NCBI RefSeq assembly: GCF_024362785.1
Contig: NZ_CP093301.1
Span: 434,001-498,000, forward strand
DNA length: 64,000 nucleotides
Direction of reading: 5' to 3'
Origin: Evansella sp. LMS18
Lineage (GTDB): Bacteria; Bacillota; Bacilli; Bacillales; Salisediminibacteriaceae
Part shown: piece after piece, positions 17,527-26,811 of the stretch
Layout of the letters: each line of letters begins with the position of its first letter
Numbering within the stretch: the stretch's first letter is position 1
Position numbers and translations under genes: made by a program
Notes under the pieces: model-generated
What the model was told of the DNA's origin: nothing
Database searches by the model: none
Seen by the model: the letters and a program-made list of their open reading frames with translations, nothing else

Positions 17527-17844
17527 CTTATGCTCTCCTTTCATAACTGCTTTGATACTTACATAAAGCTTCTGAGTGTTCTGATCCTCAGGAAGGACCA
17601 GCAGGAGCTTTGCCGTAAAGAATTCAATGAAACAAAGAATGTATCCTGCAGATTAAGACATTGAACGTTAAAGCAAACAGCTTCTGCTCACTGATTCATA
17701 GTATGACCACAGAAGAAAAATGTGACTTTCTCCTGGTTCTTCTGCCGTTACAGTTACACCCCCAGGAATTGCGTCCACAGGGCCAAGAACAAACTCCTGT
17801 TTTATGCATAGGCTGGAATAAGGCTGCAAAAGGAGGACTGAAAG
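17527..17844. other. Intergenic stretch, no gene accepted
   Basis: About 318 bases between divergent genes. A minus-strand frame reads AIPGGVTVTAEEPGESHIF and looks coding-like, but it has no start with a ribosome site and overlaps the GNAT start region. It may be a decayed gene fragment. Confidence 0.3.
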
Positions 17845-18399
17845 ATGGGATACATGGAACCAACCAGTTTACTTATGAAAGGCGGCGGATCAGTTAATAT
17901 ACGCACTTCAAGGAGAGATGACGGGTTTAAAATGCACCAGCTTACTAAAAACGTGCTGCAGGAACAGAATAACGGATTGATTATGGTCCACTCTGATTTT
18001 CAAATGACTCCAGAGGACCAGGCGTTAAAAAATGAAAGCTTTCTACACTTCCCGCAAGCCCTTTCCATCCTGGCTGAACATAACAGCGACTGTATCGGTA
18101 TATTAACAATCGAGCCTGAAGCACTTTCTAAGACCATACACAGAGGAACTCTTGGGATTATTGTCGCCAAAAGCCACAGGGCAATGGGTGTAGGACGGGG
18201 AATGATGGAAGCTGCACTTAAATGGAATAAACGATACCATGTATTTGAAAAAATTGAGCTGGAAGTACTTGAAACGAACAAACATGCCATTTCCCTCTAT
18301 GAAAATCTTGGGTTTATGACAGAAGGCGTAACTACTAAAGCAGTCAAACATGGGCCCGGCAATTACGAACAATTAATAAAAATGGGTCTCTCTGTATAA
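17845..18399 (+). CDS. GNAT family N-acetyltransferase
   Basis: A 184-residue acetyl-CoA-dependent acyltransferase. The acetyl-CoA loop is AKSHRAMGVGRGMMEAAL, and the C-terminal ELEVLETNKHAISLYENLGF is a classic GNAT motif B. The substrate is unknown; the shape is close to RimI/YhhY-like enzymes. The start follows GGAGG with eight bases spacing. Confidence 0.92.
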   Translation: MGYMEPTSLLMKGGGSVNIRTSRRDDGFKMHQLTKNVLQEQNNGLIMVHSDFQMTPEDQALKNESFLHFPQALSILAEHNSDCIGILTIEPEALSKTIHRGTLGIIVAKSHRAMGVGRGMMEAALKWNKRYHVFEKIELEVLETNKHAISLYENLGFMTEGVTTKAVKHGPGNYEQLIKMGLSV

Positions 18400-18507
18400 T
18401 CCGCCCCCCCTCACTTCCCATGTATTCGCTCTCCATTTCATTTATACACCAGGGTAAATATGGTATGATAGCCTGGATAGTCCTTGAATGGAATGGAGGT
18501 TTTTTTA

Positions 18508-20247
18508 ATGAACATAGTCGTTGCTTCGCTAAATGCAAAGTATATTCATACATGTCTCGCGTTACGGCTTTTAAAAGCTTATTCCGCCCCTGATTACGAG
18601 GTGGATATAGCTGAATATACAATAAAAGATCCAGAACTTAACATAGTATCCGATTTACATAAAAGGTGTCCTGACGTTATCGGGTTCAGCTGTTATATAT
18701 GGAATATTGAAAAGACAATACAAGTTGTAAAAATAATAAAAAAGGTGCTCCCAAATACTAAAATTATCCTGGGAGGCCCTGAAGTATCCTACGATACTAA
18801 AGAATGGCTGGAACAGGTGCCTGAAGCAGATTTCATCGTTCGTGGCGAAGGAGAGGAAACATTTAAACAGCTCCTGGAAGAGATTGAAGGAGAACAGAAC
18901 TTCAGCCGGCTTTCCGGTATTGGATACAGAAATAACGGGGAAGTCGTTATTACCCCTTCAAGGCCAAACCTGGATATCCAGTCCATACCAAGCCCGTACA
19001 GGTTTGATGAAGACCGGGCAGACCTGAGCCGCCGGGTAGTTTATTTTGAAACGAGCAGAGGCTGCCCTTTCCAGTGCCAGTTCTGCCTTTCATCTATTGA
19101 GAACGGTGTCCGTTATTTTGATATAAATAAAGTAAAAGAAGATTTACTGTACCTGATAGACAATGGGGCTAAAATGATTAAGTTCATTGACAGGACTTTC
19201 AATATTAAACGGGATTACGCTCTCGAGATATTCCAGTTCCTCATAGACAATCATAATGGCTGTGAATTCCAGTTTGAAATCACAGCGGATATCATGCGCC
19301 CGGAAGTCCTTGAGTTTCTCAATGAGAATGCTCCCGGCGGTATTTTCCGGTTCGAAATCGGGGTCCAGTCCACCAATGATCCGACAAACGATATCGTTAA
19401 ACGGAGGCAGAATTTCAAAAAGCTTTCCAGGACAGTAATATTAATAAAAGAAGGGGGAAAAATTGATCAGCATCTCGATTTAATTGCCGGTCTTCCTGAA
19501 GAAGATTATGACAGGTTTAAAAAGACATTTAACGATGTTTTTGCACTGAGGCCGGAAGAACTGCAGCTCGGTTTTCTGAAGATGCTCAGAGGAACAGGCA
19601 TGAGAGCCATGGCGGAGAAATTCAACTATACATTTATGGATAACGCCCCTTATGAAATCTTATCTAATAATGTACTCAGTTTTGCAGAAATAACACGGAT
19701 TAAACGGGCGGAAGATATCCTTGAAAAATTCTGGAACGACCATCGTTTTGATAATACGGTAGAATATCTTATCAGGTACGAATTTGCCACTCCTTTTGAC
19801 TTTTTCCAGTCATTCGGTGACTTCTGGGATGAAAAAGGCTGGGGAAAAATCGGGCATCAATTTGAAGACCTATTCCACCGCCTTGATACATTTTTGCAAA
19901 ACTGGAAGCCAGAAAATCCTGCGATAATAAGAGATCTGATGAAAGTGGATTATCTGCTTCATTTCAAACAGAAGCCAAGGAAGAAATGGTGGGAACATGA
20001 AACCGGGACGAAAACAATGCAGGATCTTCTCAGTCAGACTATTGAAGAAGTCGTTCCAGGTGCGGATGGCCATAATCGAAAAAGTCTCATGAAAAATATT
20101 ATTGCGGAAGAACTTTCAATTGACGCTTCGGCCTGGATTGCCGACAGGGCGCTTATAAAAGGGGACTATTATTTCATCGTGCATTACCAGCCAGGACAGG
20201 AATCAATGAATTTCTATTCCCGAGAAAAAACCGAATTAGTTTATTGA
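18508..20247 (+). CDS. B12-binding domain radical SAM protein (DUF4080 type)
   Basis: A 579-residue enzyme. Residues 1-140 form a cobalamin-binding domain (VIGFSCYIWN, ILGGPEVSYD). The radical SAM core has CPFQCQFC near residue 188. A long C-terminal DUF4080 region follows. Members are predicted methyltransferases or rearrangement enzymes with no assigned substrate. The start is at MNIVVASLN after GGAGG plus eight bases; longer readings lack a site. The TGA stop lies inside the terminal inverted repeat of a family 1 element, which may have replaced the original 3' end. Confidence 0.92.
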   Translation: MNIVVASLNAKYIHTCLALRLLKAYSAPDYEVDIAEYTIKDPELNIVSDLHKRCPDVIGFSCYIWNIEKTIQVVKIIKKVLPNTKIILGGPEVSYDTKEWLEQVPEADFIVRGEGEETFKQLLEEIEGEQNFSRLSGIGYRNNGEVVITPSRPNLDIQSIPSPYRFDEDRADLSRRVVYFETSRGCPFQCQFCLSSIENGVRYFDINKVKEDLLYLIDNGAKMIKFIDRTFNIKRDYALEIFQFLIDNHNGCEFQFEITADIMRPEVLEFLNENAPGGIFRFEIGVQSTNDPTNDIVKRRQNFKKLSRTVILIKEGGKIDQHLDLIAGLPEEDYDRFKKTFNDVFALRPEELQLGFLKMLRGTGMRAMAEKFNYTFMDNAPYEILSNNVLSFAEITRIKRAEDILEKFWNDHRFDNTVEYLIRYEFATPFDFFQSFGDFWDEKGWGKIGHQFEDLFHRLDTFLQNWKPENPAIIRDLMKVDYLLHFKQKPRKKWWEHETGTKTMQDLLSQTIEEVVPGADGHNRKSLMKNIIAEELSIDASAWIADRALIKGDYYFIVHYQPGQESMNFYSREKTELVY

Positions 20248-20546
20248 ATGAATCAATTCCATATATAGTCTTTGCATAAAAAAGATGAACATTACTTTTC
20301 GATTGCAGCGTAAGACGGCGGTGACTGTCTCTTCCTCTGACAACTTAGCTCAGTAGATTTCCGTCGAGACAACTCGACGCATTTGCGGTGAAGAAGATGC
20401 TGGTTCTTGCGGGAAAGGCATGAGAAGCTGAAAATCCATTTATGGCGGTGTTCAGCCGTCAAAAATTAGTTGAAGCCGTGCCCGCAGAACGCGTCCGTCT
20501 GAAGCGTAAATCGAACAATAAAATAACATTTCAAGAAATTGATTAA
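20243..20546 (-). repeat. Dispersed inverted-repeat element, family 1, copy B (long form)
   Basis: About 300 bases. The terminal repeats begin ATTGAATGAATCAATT at the left, with the related GAAATTGATT at the right. Sub-terminal blocks are TCGATTGCAGCGTAAGACGG (20299) and CGTCCGTCTGAAGCGTAAAT (ending 20514). A roughly 80-base internal block with CCGTCGAGACAACTCGACG is shared only with copy A. The left end supplies the stop codon of the radical SAM gene. Confidence 0.88.
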
Positions 20547-20596
20547 AATTATTACTTCATTTATTTTAAGCAGACGCAGCTAAAGGGGGAAACCGG

Positions 20597-21514
20597 ATGC
20601 ATAAGTTCGCATTACTATTAATAATACTTGGAGCCGCTCTCTGGGGATCCATCGGGATATTCGTTCAGGCACTATATGACTTAGGTTTTACCCCTATTGA
20701 AGTTGTCACAATCCGGGTTACTGTCGCTTTTATCTTCCTGATGGTTTACGTGTTGATCAAAGACGCAAAAGCAATGAAAATCAAATGGAAGCACTTCCCG
20801 TTTTTTATAGGGACCGGGATATTCAGCATTGTCCTTTTTAACTGGGCTTACTTTACCGCCATCCAGGAAATGAACTTATCTGTCGCGGCTGTCCTTTTAT
20901 ATACAGGTCCTGTTTTTGTTACAATTCTTGCCAGGATATTCTTTAAGGAACTTCTGACAAAACAGAAAATAGCTGCTTTATTTACCACGTTTATTGGCTG
21001 TATTTTTGTAATCGGTTTATTTCCATTAAATACTGGCACGTTATCATTTTACGGAATTATGGTAGGTCTGATCTCCGGCTTTGGATACGCGCTGTACAGC
21101 ATATTTGGGAAAGCGGCGCTTTCTTCGTATTCATCTCTTACGACGACGACGTATACTTTTCTCGTTGCTTCGGCTGCACTCCTTCCTACAACCGGCCTAT
21201 TTACAAAAGGCCTGGAAGTATGGAATGCTGAAGTTCTCTGGTACAGCATTGGACTCGGGCTCCTTCCTACCGTAGTTGCTTACTTACTCTATACCACGGG
21301 ACTTCACTATGTGGAATCAAGTAAAGCTTCCATCGCTTCTACAATCGAACCGGTAGTTGCCGCCCTGATCGGTGTATTCATTTTCCATGATGTCCTCGGT
21401 GGCTGGCAGACGTTTGGCATGCTTCTTGTCATTTCAGCTGTTTTCCTGATTAACATAAAAGGAAAGCAGCCTGCTCCAATGAAACCATTGGAAAAAAGCG
21501 GTACGGGGGTATAA
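20597..21514 (+). CDS. EamA-family (DMT) transporter
   Basis: A 305-residue membrane protein with ten predicted helices in two EamA repeats. LGAALWGSIGIFVQALYDLGFTP opens the first repeat, and LLYTTGLHYVESSKASIASTIEPVVAALIGV is the diagnostic second-repeat motif. Such proteins export amino acids or related metabolites. The start has AAAGGGGG six to seven bases upstream. No terminator is seen; instead a word array follows. Confidence 0.92.
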   Translation: MHKFALLLIILGAALWGSIGIFVQALYDLGFTPIEVVTIRVTVAFIFLMVYVLIKDAKAMKIKWKHFPFFIGTGIFSIVLFNWAYFTAIQEMNLSVAAVLLYTGPVFVTILARIFFKELLTKQKIAALFTTFIGCIFVIGLFPLNTGTLSFYGIMVGLISGFGYALYSIFGKAALSSYSSLTTTTYTFLVASAALLPTTGLFTKGLEVWNAEVLWYSIGLGLLPTVVAYLLYTTGLHYVESSKASIASTIEPVVAALIGVFIFHDVLGGWQTFGMLLVISAVFLINIKGKQPAPMKPLEKSGTGV

Positions 21515-21600
21515 ATATTGTGGTTTGGTATGGAAGGTATTATGATTTGTTATCCTTCTGAAAAATCCCTCCGATGGTTATTTTTAGTAATATCAGTGAG

Positions 21601-22092
21601 TTATTCTGGACAAATCCTCGCTCTTTTACTGAGATTTGTCCTGCAAACCGTTTTTTCTGGACAAATTTGTCCCAACCTCGGTTAATTTGTCCAGATTACC
21701 AACGTTACTGGACAAATTTTGCTTTTTGGTTTCGAATTTGTCCAATAAAATTCCTTTAACAGGATTATTTGTTGATATTAGTAAGTTATTCCGGACAAAT
21801 CCTCGCTCTTTTACTGAGATTTATCCTGCTAACCGTTTTTTCTGGACAAATTTGTCCCCAACCTCGGTTAATTTGTCCAGATTACCTACGTTACTGGACA
21901 AATTTTGCTTTTTGGTTTCGAATTTGTCCAATAAAATTCCTTTAACAGGAATATTTGTTAATATTAGTAAATTATTCCGGACAAATCCTCGCTCTTTTAC
22001 TGAGATTTGTCCCGCAAACCGTTTTTTCTGGACAAATTTGTCCCAACCTCGATTAATTTGTCCAGAAAACCTGCCTTACTGGACATATTTTG
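21601..22092 (+). repeat. 185-bp tandem array built of GGACAAAT / ATTTGTCC words
   Basis: Two full units of about 185 bases (starting 21601 and 21786) and a partial third (21972). Within each unit the word GGACAAAT and its complement ATTTGTCC alternate at about 25-26-base spacing, and once fuse as the 14-base palindrome GGACAAATTTGTCC. Units differ by few substitutions, so the duplication is recent. One plus-strand frame is open through it but reads only repeats. Confidence 0.95.
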
Positions 22093-22138
22093 CTTTTCCA
22101 GTAAACTCCCCTATAGCTCTTTAGTTATCTGAAAAAAG

Positions 22139-22170
22139 AAACCGGAAGCCCCCAATGCGGCTTCCGGTTT
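22139..22170 (-). terminator. Terminator of the PAS-STAS gene
   Basis: AAACCGGAAGC and GCTTCCGGTTT form a strong stem just past the stop. T runs on both sides suggest it may work in either direction. Confidence 0.85.
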
Positions 22171-22172
22171 TC

Positions 22173-22997
22173 TTATTCAATATTGTTCTTTCTGTCCTTA
22201 TTTTTATCCTTAACCGCTGCTTTTTTCAGTTCCATTCCCTGTTGCTTCAGTATATGGAGTACTGCCTGGCGATAATGGGGAAAAGACTTTGATTCTACTT
22301 TCACGCCCCCGGCGATAAACGATTTTACAAGTTCCCTTGTAAACCCTACAAAATAAGTTTCCACTCCTGTAAGTGCCACTGTTTCATTAAAATTATGGAA
22401 CTGTGCGATCATAGAGTTATTTTCAATTGCCCTGATTCCTGACATATCAAAAATTAAATAGTCCGCTCCTCTTCTCACTACTTCATGAAGGACAGTTTCC
22501 TTTAAATGCTCCAATCTGCTCTCATCAAAATTACCGATAAGCGGTACGAAAAGTATATTATCCATAATGCTTGGAAGAACAGGGGTGGACAACTCTTCAA
22601 TTAAAGCCCGGTCCCTTTCTTTTCTTTTCTCTTCGGTGGTGACATCCCTCCAGAACAACAAATAACCATAGTGGTCCCCTTCTTTCGTTTCGAGATTGCT
22701 GATTACAATATCAGCAACATAACCATCAAAAATATTAATCGTCGCTCTGTATGGGAGATCATGCATTGTCATGACTCGCAGAAACCTTGTTTCCTTACCA
22801 TGCATCTTTGTCAGATCTATCCCGATTAATTCTTCAGGGTCAGATACTTTAATATGATGGGTGAATTTACTGATAAGCTTTTCTGCAGCTTCATTCATCC
22901 AGACCAACTTTAAATCTGTATCTGCTATAAACACGTTATCTGTAAAAGAGTTCAGCACTGCCGTTGTTTCATACTGGAGCTTTTCCCATTTTCGCAA
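22173..22997 (-). CDS. PAS-STAS protein, RsbR-like
   Basis: A 274-residue cytoplasmic protein. The N-terminal PAS domain (about 10-110; LNSFTDNVFIADTDLKLVWMNEAAEKLI, LLFWRDVTTEEKRK) is followed by a short linker helix and a STAS domain (about 135-250; ADYLIFDMSGIRAIEN). EELSTPVLPSIMDNILFVPLIG matches the RsbR-paralogue linker that carries a phosphorylatable Thr. A stressosome-type or other sigma-factor signalling role is likely. No RsbS/RsbT neighbours are present. The start is taken as TTG 22997 (AAAGGTGG seven bases upstream). Confidence 0.8.
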   Translation of the reverse strand: MRKWEKLQYETTAVLNSFTDNVFIADTDLKLVWMNEAAEKLISKFTHHIKVSDPEELIGIDLTKMHGKETRFLRVMTMHDLPYRATINIFDGYVADIVISNLETKEGDHYGYLLFWRDVTTEEKRKERDRALIEELSTPVLPSIMDNILFVPLIGNFDESRLEHLKETVLHEVVRRGADYLIFDMSGIRAIENNSMIAQFHNFNETVALTGVETYFVGFTRELVKSFIAGGVKVESKSFPHYRQAVLHILKQQGMELKKAAVKDKNKDRKNNIE

Positions 22998-23128
22998 AAG
23001 AGGAACCACCTTTCTGTATGTACTAGTTTAGTTCAATCCATTCAACACCTGCAGACGTGTGTAATCCTCATATTAATGTACATTGTACCAAAAGATGGAC
23101 GCTCCTAAAACAATCACACCTTTCTGTC

Positions 23129-23716
23129 TCAATGGCTGGAAAGGCTTTTTGCAGTTTCTCTCACCCTCCTGAGCATTTTTTCACGTTCCTCTTCTTTGCA
23201 TTGAATAACATCTCCAAAGTGGACTGTCTTTTCCAGGTCTATACCGCAGAAATTAAAGATACTTTTTTCTATCAGGTCTATAAAGTTGCCATACATTCCC
23301 GATTCGTGCATTTCTTCTTCAGGAGTGCCCGTGGTAAAAATAAGAACTGCCCTCTTTCCCGACAGTAATGGGATGGGTGACTCTCCTTTAAGCTTGTATG
23401 CAAAGCCATAAGAAAAAACACGGTCAATATATCCCTTGCCTGAAGCCGGAAAACCGCCCCACCAGAAAGGAAATATAAATGAGATAACATCTGCCTTCTC
23501 TATTTCTTCGTGTTCTTTTTTTATATCAGGCAAGTAATTTTCTTTTAAACTATAATCATACTCTTTTTGAGTTAAAAGAGGCTGAAAATTCTCTTCATAC
23601 AGATGCCTTACGGTTACAGTGTTTCCCAGTTCAAGGAGGCTATTTTTATATTCTTTTAACAGCGCTCCGTTAAAACTGTTTTTGTCAGGATGCATAAATA
23701 TGATCAGATGATTCAT
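23129..23716 (-). CDS. NAD(P)H quinone oxidoreductase, flavodoxin fold (KefF/MdaB type)
   Basis: A 195-residue flavoprotein. MNHLIIFMHPDKNSFNGALL carries the FMN/FAD phosphate loop, and SFIFPFWWGGFPASGKGYIDRVFSYGFAY is the conserved family centre. It probably reduces quinones or electrophiles by two electrons. The start follows GGAGG by seven bases. It lies 17 bases after the YtkA-like lipoprotein gene on the same strand, so the two are likely cotranscribed. Confidence 0.9.
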   Translation of the reverse strand: MNHLIIFMHPDKNSFNGALLKEYKNSLLELGNTVTVRHLYEENFQPLLTQKEYDYSLKENYLPDIKKEHEEIEKADVISFIFPFWWGGFPASGKGYIDRVFSYGFAYKLKGESPIPLLSGKRAVLIFTTGTPEEEMHESGMYGNFIDLIEKSIFNFCGIDLEKTVHFGDVIQCKEEEREKMLRRVRETAKSLSSH

Positions 23717-23733
23717 TCTTCCGCCTCCTTAAA

Positions 23734-24171
23734 TTAATCTCCGTTTTCTGCTTCATCTGCATTATACCCTTTAAGCAGTTCAGGTTCCATTTCACCTTCT
23801 CCAAAAATCTCAAACTGTTTTTCCACTTCGTTCTCCCCTTCTGAGATGGTGACAATTGCATACCATTCCCCTTCCATAGCAAGTGGAAGTTCAATCGCAA
23901 ACTTTCCAGGTTCCGTTTCTTTCATCTTACCTTCCATGGGATGGTGCATCCTCTCCATATTCATATAGAGATACACCGTCTCAGGAGAAACTGCTTCCCC
24001 ATCCTTATCCTGCAGAATAACCTCATAGGTAATAAACTCCTTCGTCGGATACGTTTCCCCTGCATTCTTCAGCTGAATATCCGTATTTCCCAGAGCGTTT
24101 GCGCTGCTGCATCCAGTTGCAGCAGCTGTAACCATAATTAAAATTGTCAATAAATAGACGATATTCTTCAT
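23734..24171 (-). CDS. YtkA-like domain lipoprotein
   Basis: A 145-residue exported lipoprotein. The signal peptide ends AAATGC with the lipobox cysteine at about residue 21. A single FixH/YtkA-like beta-sandwich follows, with YLYMNMERMHHPMEGKMKETEPGKF as the recognisable core. The His/Met-rich patch could hold copper, as proposed for relatives (inference). It is divergent from the redoxin-ccdA pair, and the tail is acidic. Confidence 0.82.
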   Translation of the reverse strand: MKNIVYLLTILIMVTAAATGCSSANALGNTDIQLKNAGETYPTKEFITYEVILQDKDGEAVSPETVYLYMNMERMHHPMEGKMKETEPGKFAIELPLAMEGEWYAIVTISEGENEVEKQFEIFGEGEMEPELLKGYNADEAENGD

Positions 24172-24283
24172 CTGTCTCCCCCACTTACTTCGTTATGATA
24201 ATAGTAGCTGTTTAATATGATTATAAGGGGTAAGGAGTATATTCATTATGAATAATTCCTGAACTTTTGAGGGGGGGAAAAAG

Positions 24284-24802
24284 ATGGCTAATAAAATCGG
24301 TATATTATTAATCATTTTCATTGCTGCAGGTATGGGATATACTGCTTATTCTTATTTTTTCACCGGCGACTCGGGGGATCTTACTACAGTGGAACGTATT
24401 GATGGCAATGAACCGATTCAGCTTGACGAATTCATCGGGCAGAAGAAAACCATCCTGCAGTTCGTAGCCGTTCCATGTGAATGCTGCAGCTATTCCATGC
24501 CATTTATCCAGGAGTTTGTCAGAAATCAGGATGAGATTGAAGTTATAACTATCGTATTTTACGGAAGAGAAAAAGAGATTCTCGATAAATTCACTAATGA
24601 GTACGAAGCAGAGCATTTATGGGGCACTGATCTGGACAGAAGCCTTGCAAACCATTACGGCGTTTCTGTTTCCCCAACTTATGTCTTTTTCGATGAGGAA
24701 GGAAACATACTTGGCACCCATCCATACATTATCGGAACAGGCGAGGAACTAGGGGAAAGATATAATGATGCTTACGACGAGTACCACGGCGAAGGGGCAT
24801 AA
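24284..24802 (+). CDS. Membrane-anchored thioredoxin-fold protein with CxCC motif
   Basis: A 172-residue protein with one N-terminal membrane helix (residues 5-26) and an extracytoplasmic redoxin fold: LQFVAVPCECCSYSMPFIQEF, then GVSVSPTYVFFDEEGNILG with the cis-proline. The active site is C65-E-C67-C68 rather than the usual CxxC, which is unusual. It ends two bases before the ccdA start, so CcdA probably supplies its electrons (inference from context). Confidence 0.8.
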   Translation: MANKIGILLIIFIAAGMGYTAYSYFFTGDSGDLTTVERIDGNEPIQLDEFIGQKKTILQFVAVPCECCSYSMPFIQEFVRNQDEIEVITIVFYGREKEILDKFTNEYEAEHLWGTDLDRSLANHYGVSVSPTYVFFDEEGNILGTHPYIIGTGEELGERYNDAYDEYHGEGA

Positions 24803-24804
24803 TC

Positions 24805-25497
24805 ATGGACATATTGTTCGCTTTCGCAGCTGGTGTCCTGTCTTTTACCTCGGCTTGCATATTGCCGTTAATTCCTAGTTATATAGCTGTTATAACCGGG
24901 TTGACAGTCACAGAGCTTAAAAGTACAGAGAAACTGGAACGTTTTAAAATTCTCCCAAGGTCAGCAGCGTTCGTAATCGGACTGATTATACCTTTGATAA
25001 TAATAGGAATGGGAGCAACCACCATCGGAGGATTTTTCACACCGGCTTTTTCGGATTTCCTTTCACAGCTTCTTGGTTTTATAGTTATCATTTTCGGTCT
25101 GCATCTCCTTGGGTTGCTGAATATTCGTTTCCTTCAGCGGGAGATACGTTTTAACAAGGTCTTTCAGAGAAAAGGGGGTTTATTCACAACCGGGTTAATG
25201 GGAATGGCCTTTGGCTTCGGGTGGACTCCATGCATCGGACCTATGCTCAGTTCAATTTTAATACTTGCTGCCGATTCTGAGACAGTGTGGCAAGGGGGTG
25301 GTTTGCTTCTTGTTTATGGCGCCGGTCTTGGTCTGCCTTTCATTCTCATTGGATTTGCAAGCGCTTCGAGCCTTAAGCTCCTACGCTTCCTGCAAAAACA
25401 TGTAAAAATACTTTCCACAATCAGCGGAATACTCCTGCTGCTCCTTGGTATTCTTCTCATAACCGGCAATATGGCGTATATCACTCCGGGAATATAG
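24805..25497 (+). CDS. ccdA: CcdA-type thiol-disulfide electron transporter
   Basis: A 230-residue membrane protein with six helices. It carries both redox cysteines in their usual settings: SACILPLIPSYIAVITGL in helix 1 and GWTPCIGPMLSSIL in helix 4. It passes electrons from cytoplasmic thioredoxin to extracytoplasmic thiol proteins. It is translationally linked to the CxCC redoxin gene and ends at a strong terminator. Confidence 0.9.
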   Translation: MDILFAFAAGVLSFTSACILPLIPSYIAVITGLTVTELKSTEKLERFKILPRSAAFVIGLIIPLIIIGMGATTIGGFFTPAFSDFLSQLLGFIVIIFGLHLLGLLNIRFLQREIRFNKVFQRKGGLFTTGLMGMAFGFGWTPCIGPMLSSILILAADSETVWQGGGLLLVYGAGLGLPFILIGFASASSLKLLRFLQKHVKILSTISGILLLLLGILLITGNMAYITPGI

Positions 25498-25626
25498 CAC
25501 TAAAAAAGAGGCTTTGTTAAGTAAGAATTGGGGAGTTCCGGAAGCGTGGAGAAAGTATAACAGATGAATGCGCTTATTGTTGGATCAAAAAGAACTACTT
25601 AGTTATATATCAGCCTATCTATAGTT

Positions 25627-25655
25627 AGGGTCGTATGAACACTTCATACGACCCT
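25627..25655 (+). terminator. Terminator of the redoxin-ccdA operon
   Basis: A perfect 13-base stem AGGGTCGTATGAA/TTCATACGACCCT with a three-base loop and a TTT tail. Confidence 0.88.
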
Positions 25656-25707
25656 TTTACCAGATCACAAAATTAATTTCGGTCTAAATATTGCTGATTT
25701 TTAACCT

Positions 25708-26583
25708 TCAGCTGCGCTTATAAAGGCCGGTTTTTACGAACAAGTACGGAGCTAGCCATATACCCCAGAGTCCCATTACTGCATAACGGACAGCGCTGAA
25801 AATATCTGCTTCTGGCAGCACCAGTTTCAAGCCAGCCTGCAAGGCAAAAAGACCGGCGGCTCCAATAATATACGCAGTAATTTTTCTGCCCCATGAAAAC
25901 GGAATTTTCATAGAGACATATTTTTTCTCCAGGAAATAACCAAGCCCGGCACCGAGCAGGAACCCTCCGTACGAATAACCTTCAGAATGTGGAAACAAAA
26001 GAATCATAATGACAGGTACGATTACAGCGAGAGTGATTTTCCAAATATCGCCCAAGCCGCTTAGACCTTTTTCAACAAAGTGATAAACTGTGATAACAAT
26101 GACGGCTATGGCGATGCCCACTATGATATCAAGAGGCCAGTGCACTCCGGTGTACAGCCGCGCTAAAGAAATTAACAAAACAAGCAAACCAAGGGCGAGC
26201 CACACATTTCGTCTGTTTACTTTGTATGCGATGAACCCCCATAACGTCGCAGAGCCTTGGGCATGCCCGCTTGGAAAACTGTCATGAGGATAGTGGGACC
26301 CTACTTCCGCAGAGTCGATAAATAAAGAATTGACTCCTTCAACGTTAATCGGCCGTGTTACTGCCGTAAGTACTTTTATAAATGAATTAATATATACCGA
26401 AATAATAAAAACATATAAAAGCCTGATACCGAATCCTTTAGAAATACACCAGAAAACAAAAGGAAGAATAATAAAATAAAATTCCTCGTTTCCTAAAAAA
26501 GTGAGAAACCATGCAAAATAATCAAGTACGGGATTTTGCAGGTTAGTAAAACTTCTTAAAATCTCGACCTCCAGCTCCCTCAA
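25708..26583 (-). CDS. PAP2-family phosphatase
   Basis: A polytopic phosphatase of about 291 residues with all three PAP2 signatures: KVLTAVTRP, PSGHA and RLYTGVHWPLD. It probably dephosphorylates a lipid pyrophosphate or phosphatidate in the membrane. An extra helical domain of about 100 residues follows the catalytic part. The longest frame begins at 26649, but the best ribosome site (GGGGAG, seven bases) points to TTG at 26583, giving MRELEVEILRSFTNLQNP. That agrees with where the fold normally begins. Confidence 0.88.
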   Translation of the reverse strand: MRELEVEILRSFTNLQNPVLDYFAWFLTFLGNEEFYFIILPFVFWCISKGFGIRLLYVFIISVYINSFIKVLTAVTRPINVEGVNSLFIDSAEVGSHYPHDSFPSGHAQGSATLWGFIAYKVNRRNVWLALGLLVLLISLARLYTGVHWPLDIIVGIAIAVIVITVYHFVEKGLSGLGDIWKITLAVIVPVIMILLFPHSEGYSYGGFLLGAGLGYFLEKKYVSMKIPFSWGRKITAYIIGAAGLFALQAGLKLVLPEADIFSAVRYAVMGLWGIWLAPYLFVKTGLYKRS

Positions 26584-26811
26584 ATCCTTTTCTCCCCTTC
26601 CATATTTTTCTCTCTTTTCCATGATACTTATTTTTTGAAAAGCTTGCATTACTTCTTTTGTTTTATCGGTAAAATTTTTAGTTTTCTTTTCTCAGTTTAC
26701 TAAAAAGTGAGGAATTTTTGACAGATGGCTGTATGGGCTCTGCCCTGTCCTTTGATGTTGTATAATATTAAAGTCAGTTGAAATTTATTAACATGAAAGT
26801 GAGGAGGCAAT

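Noticed and set aside
16873-17664. Long plus-strand frame of 263 codons
   Set aside because: It is the antisense of the His/Gly-rich gene. Its product is Arg/His/Met/Leu-rich with no domain and no ribosome site.
21601-22124. Reading frames through the word arrays (for example plus strand 21636-22124, minus strand 49734-49967 and 51511-51726)
   Set aside because: They merely translate the repeats, have no ribosome sites, and the repeat periods are not multiples of three.
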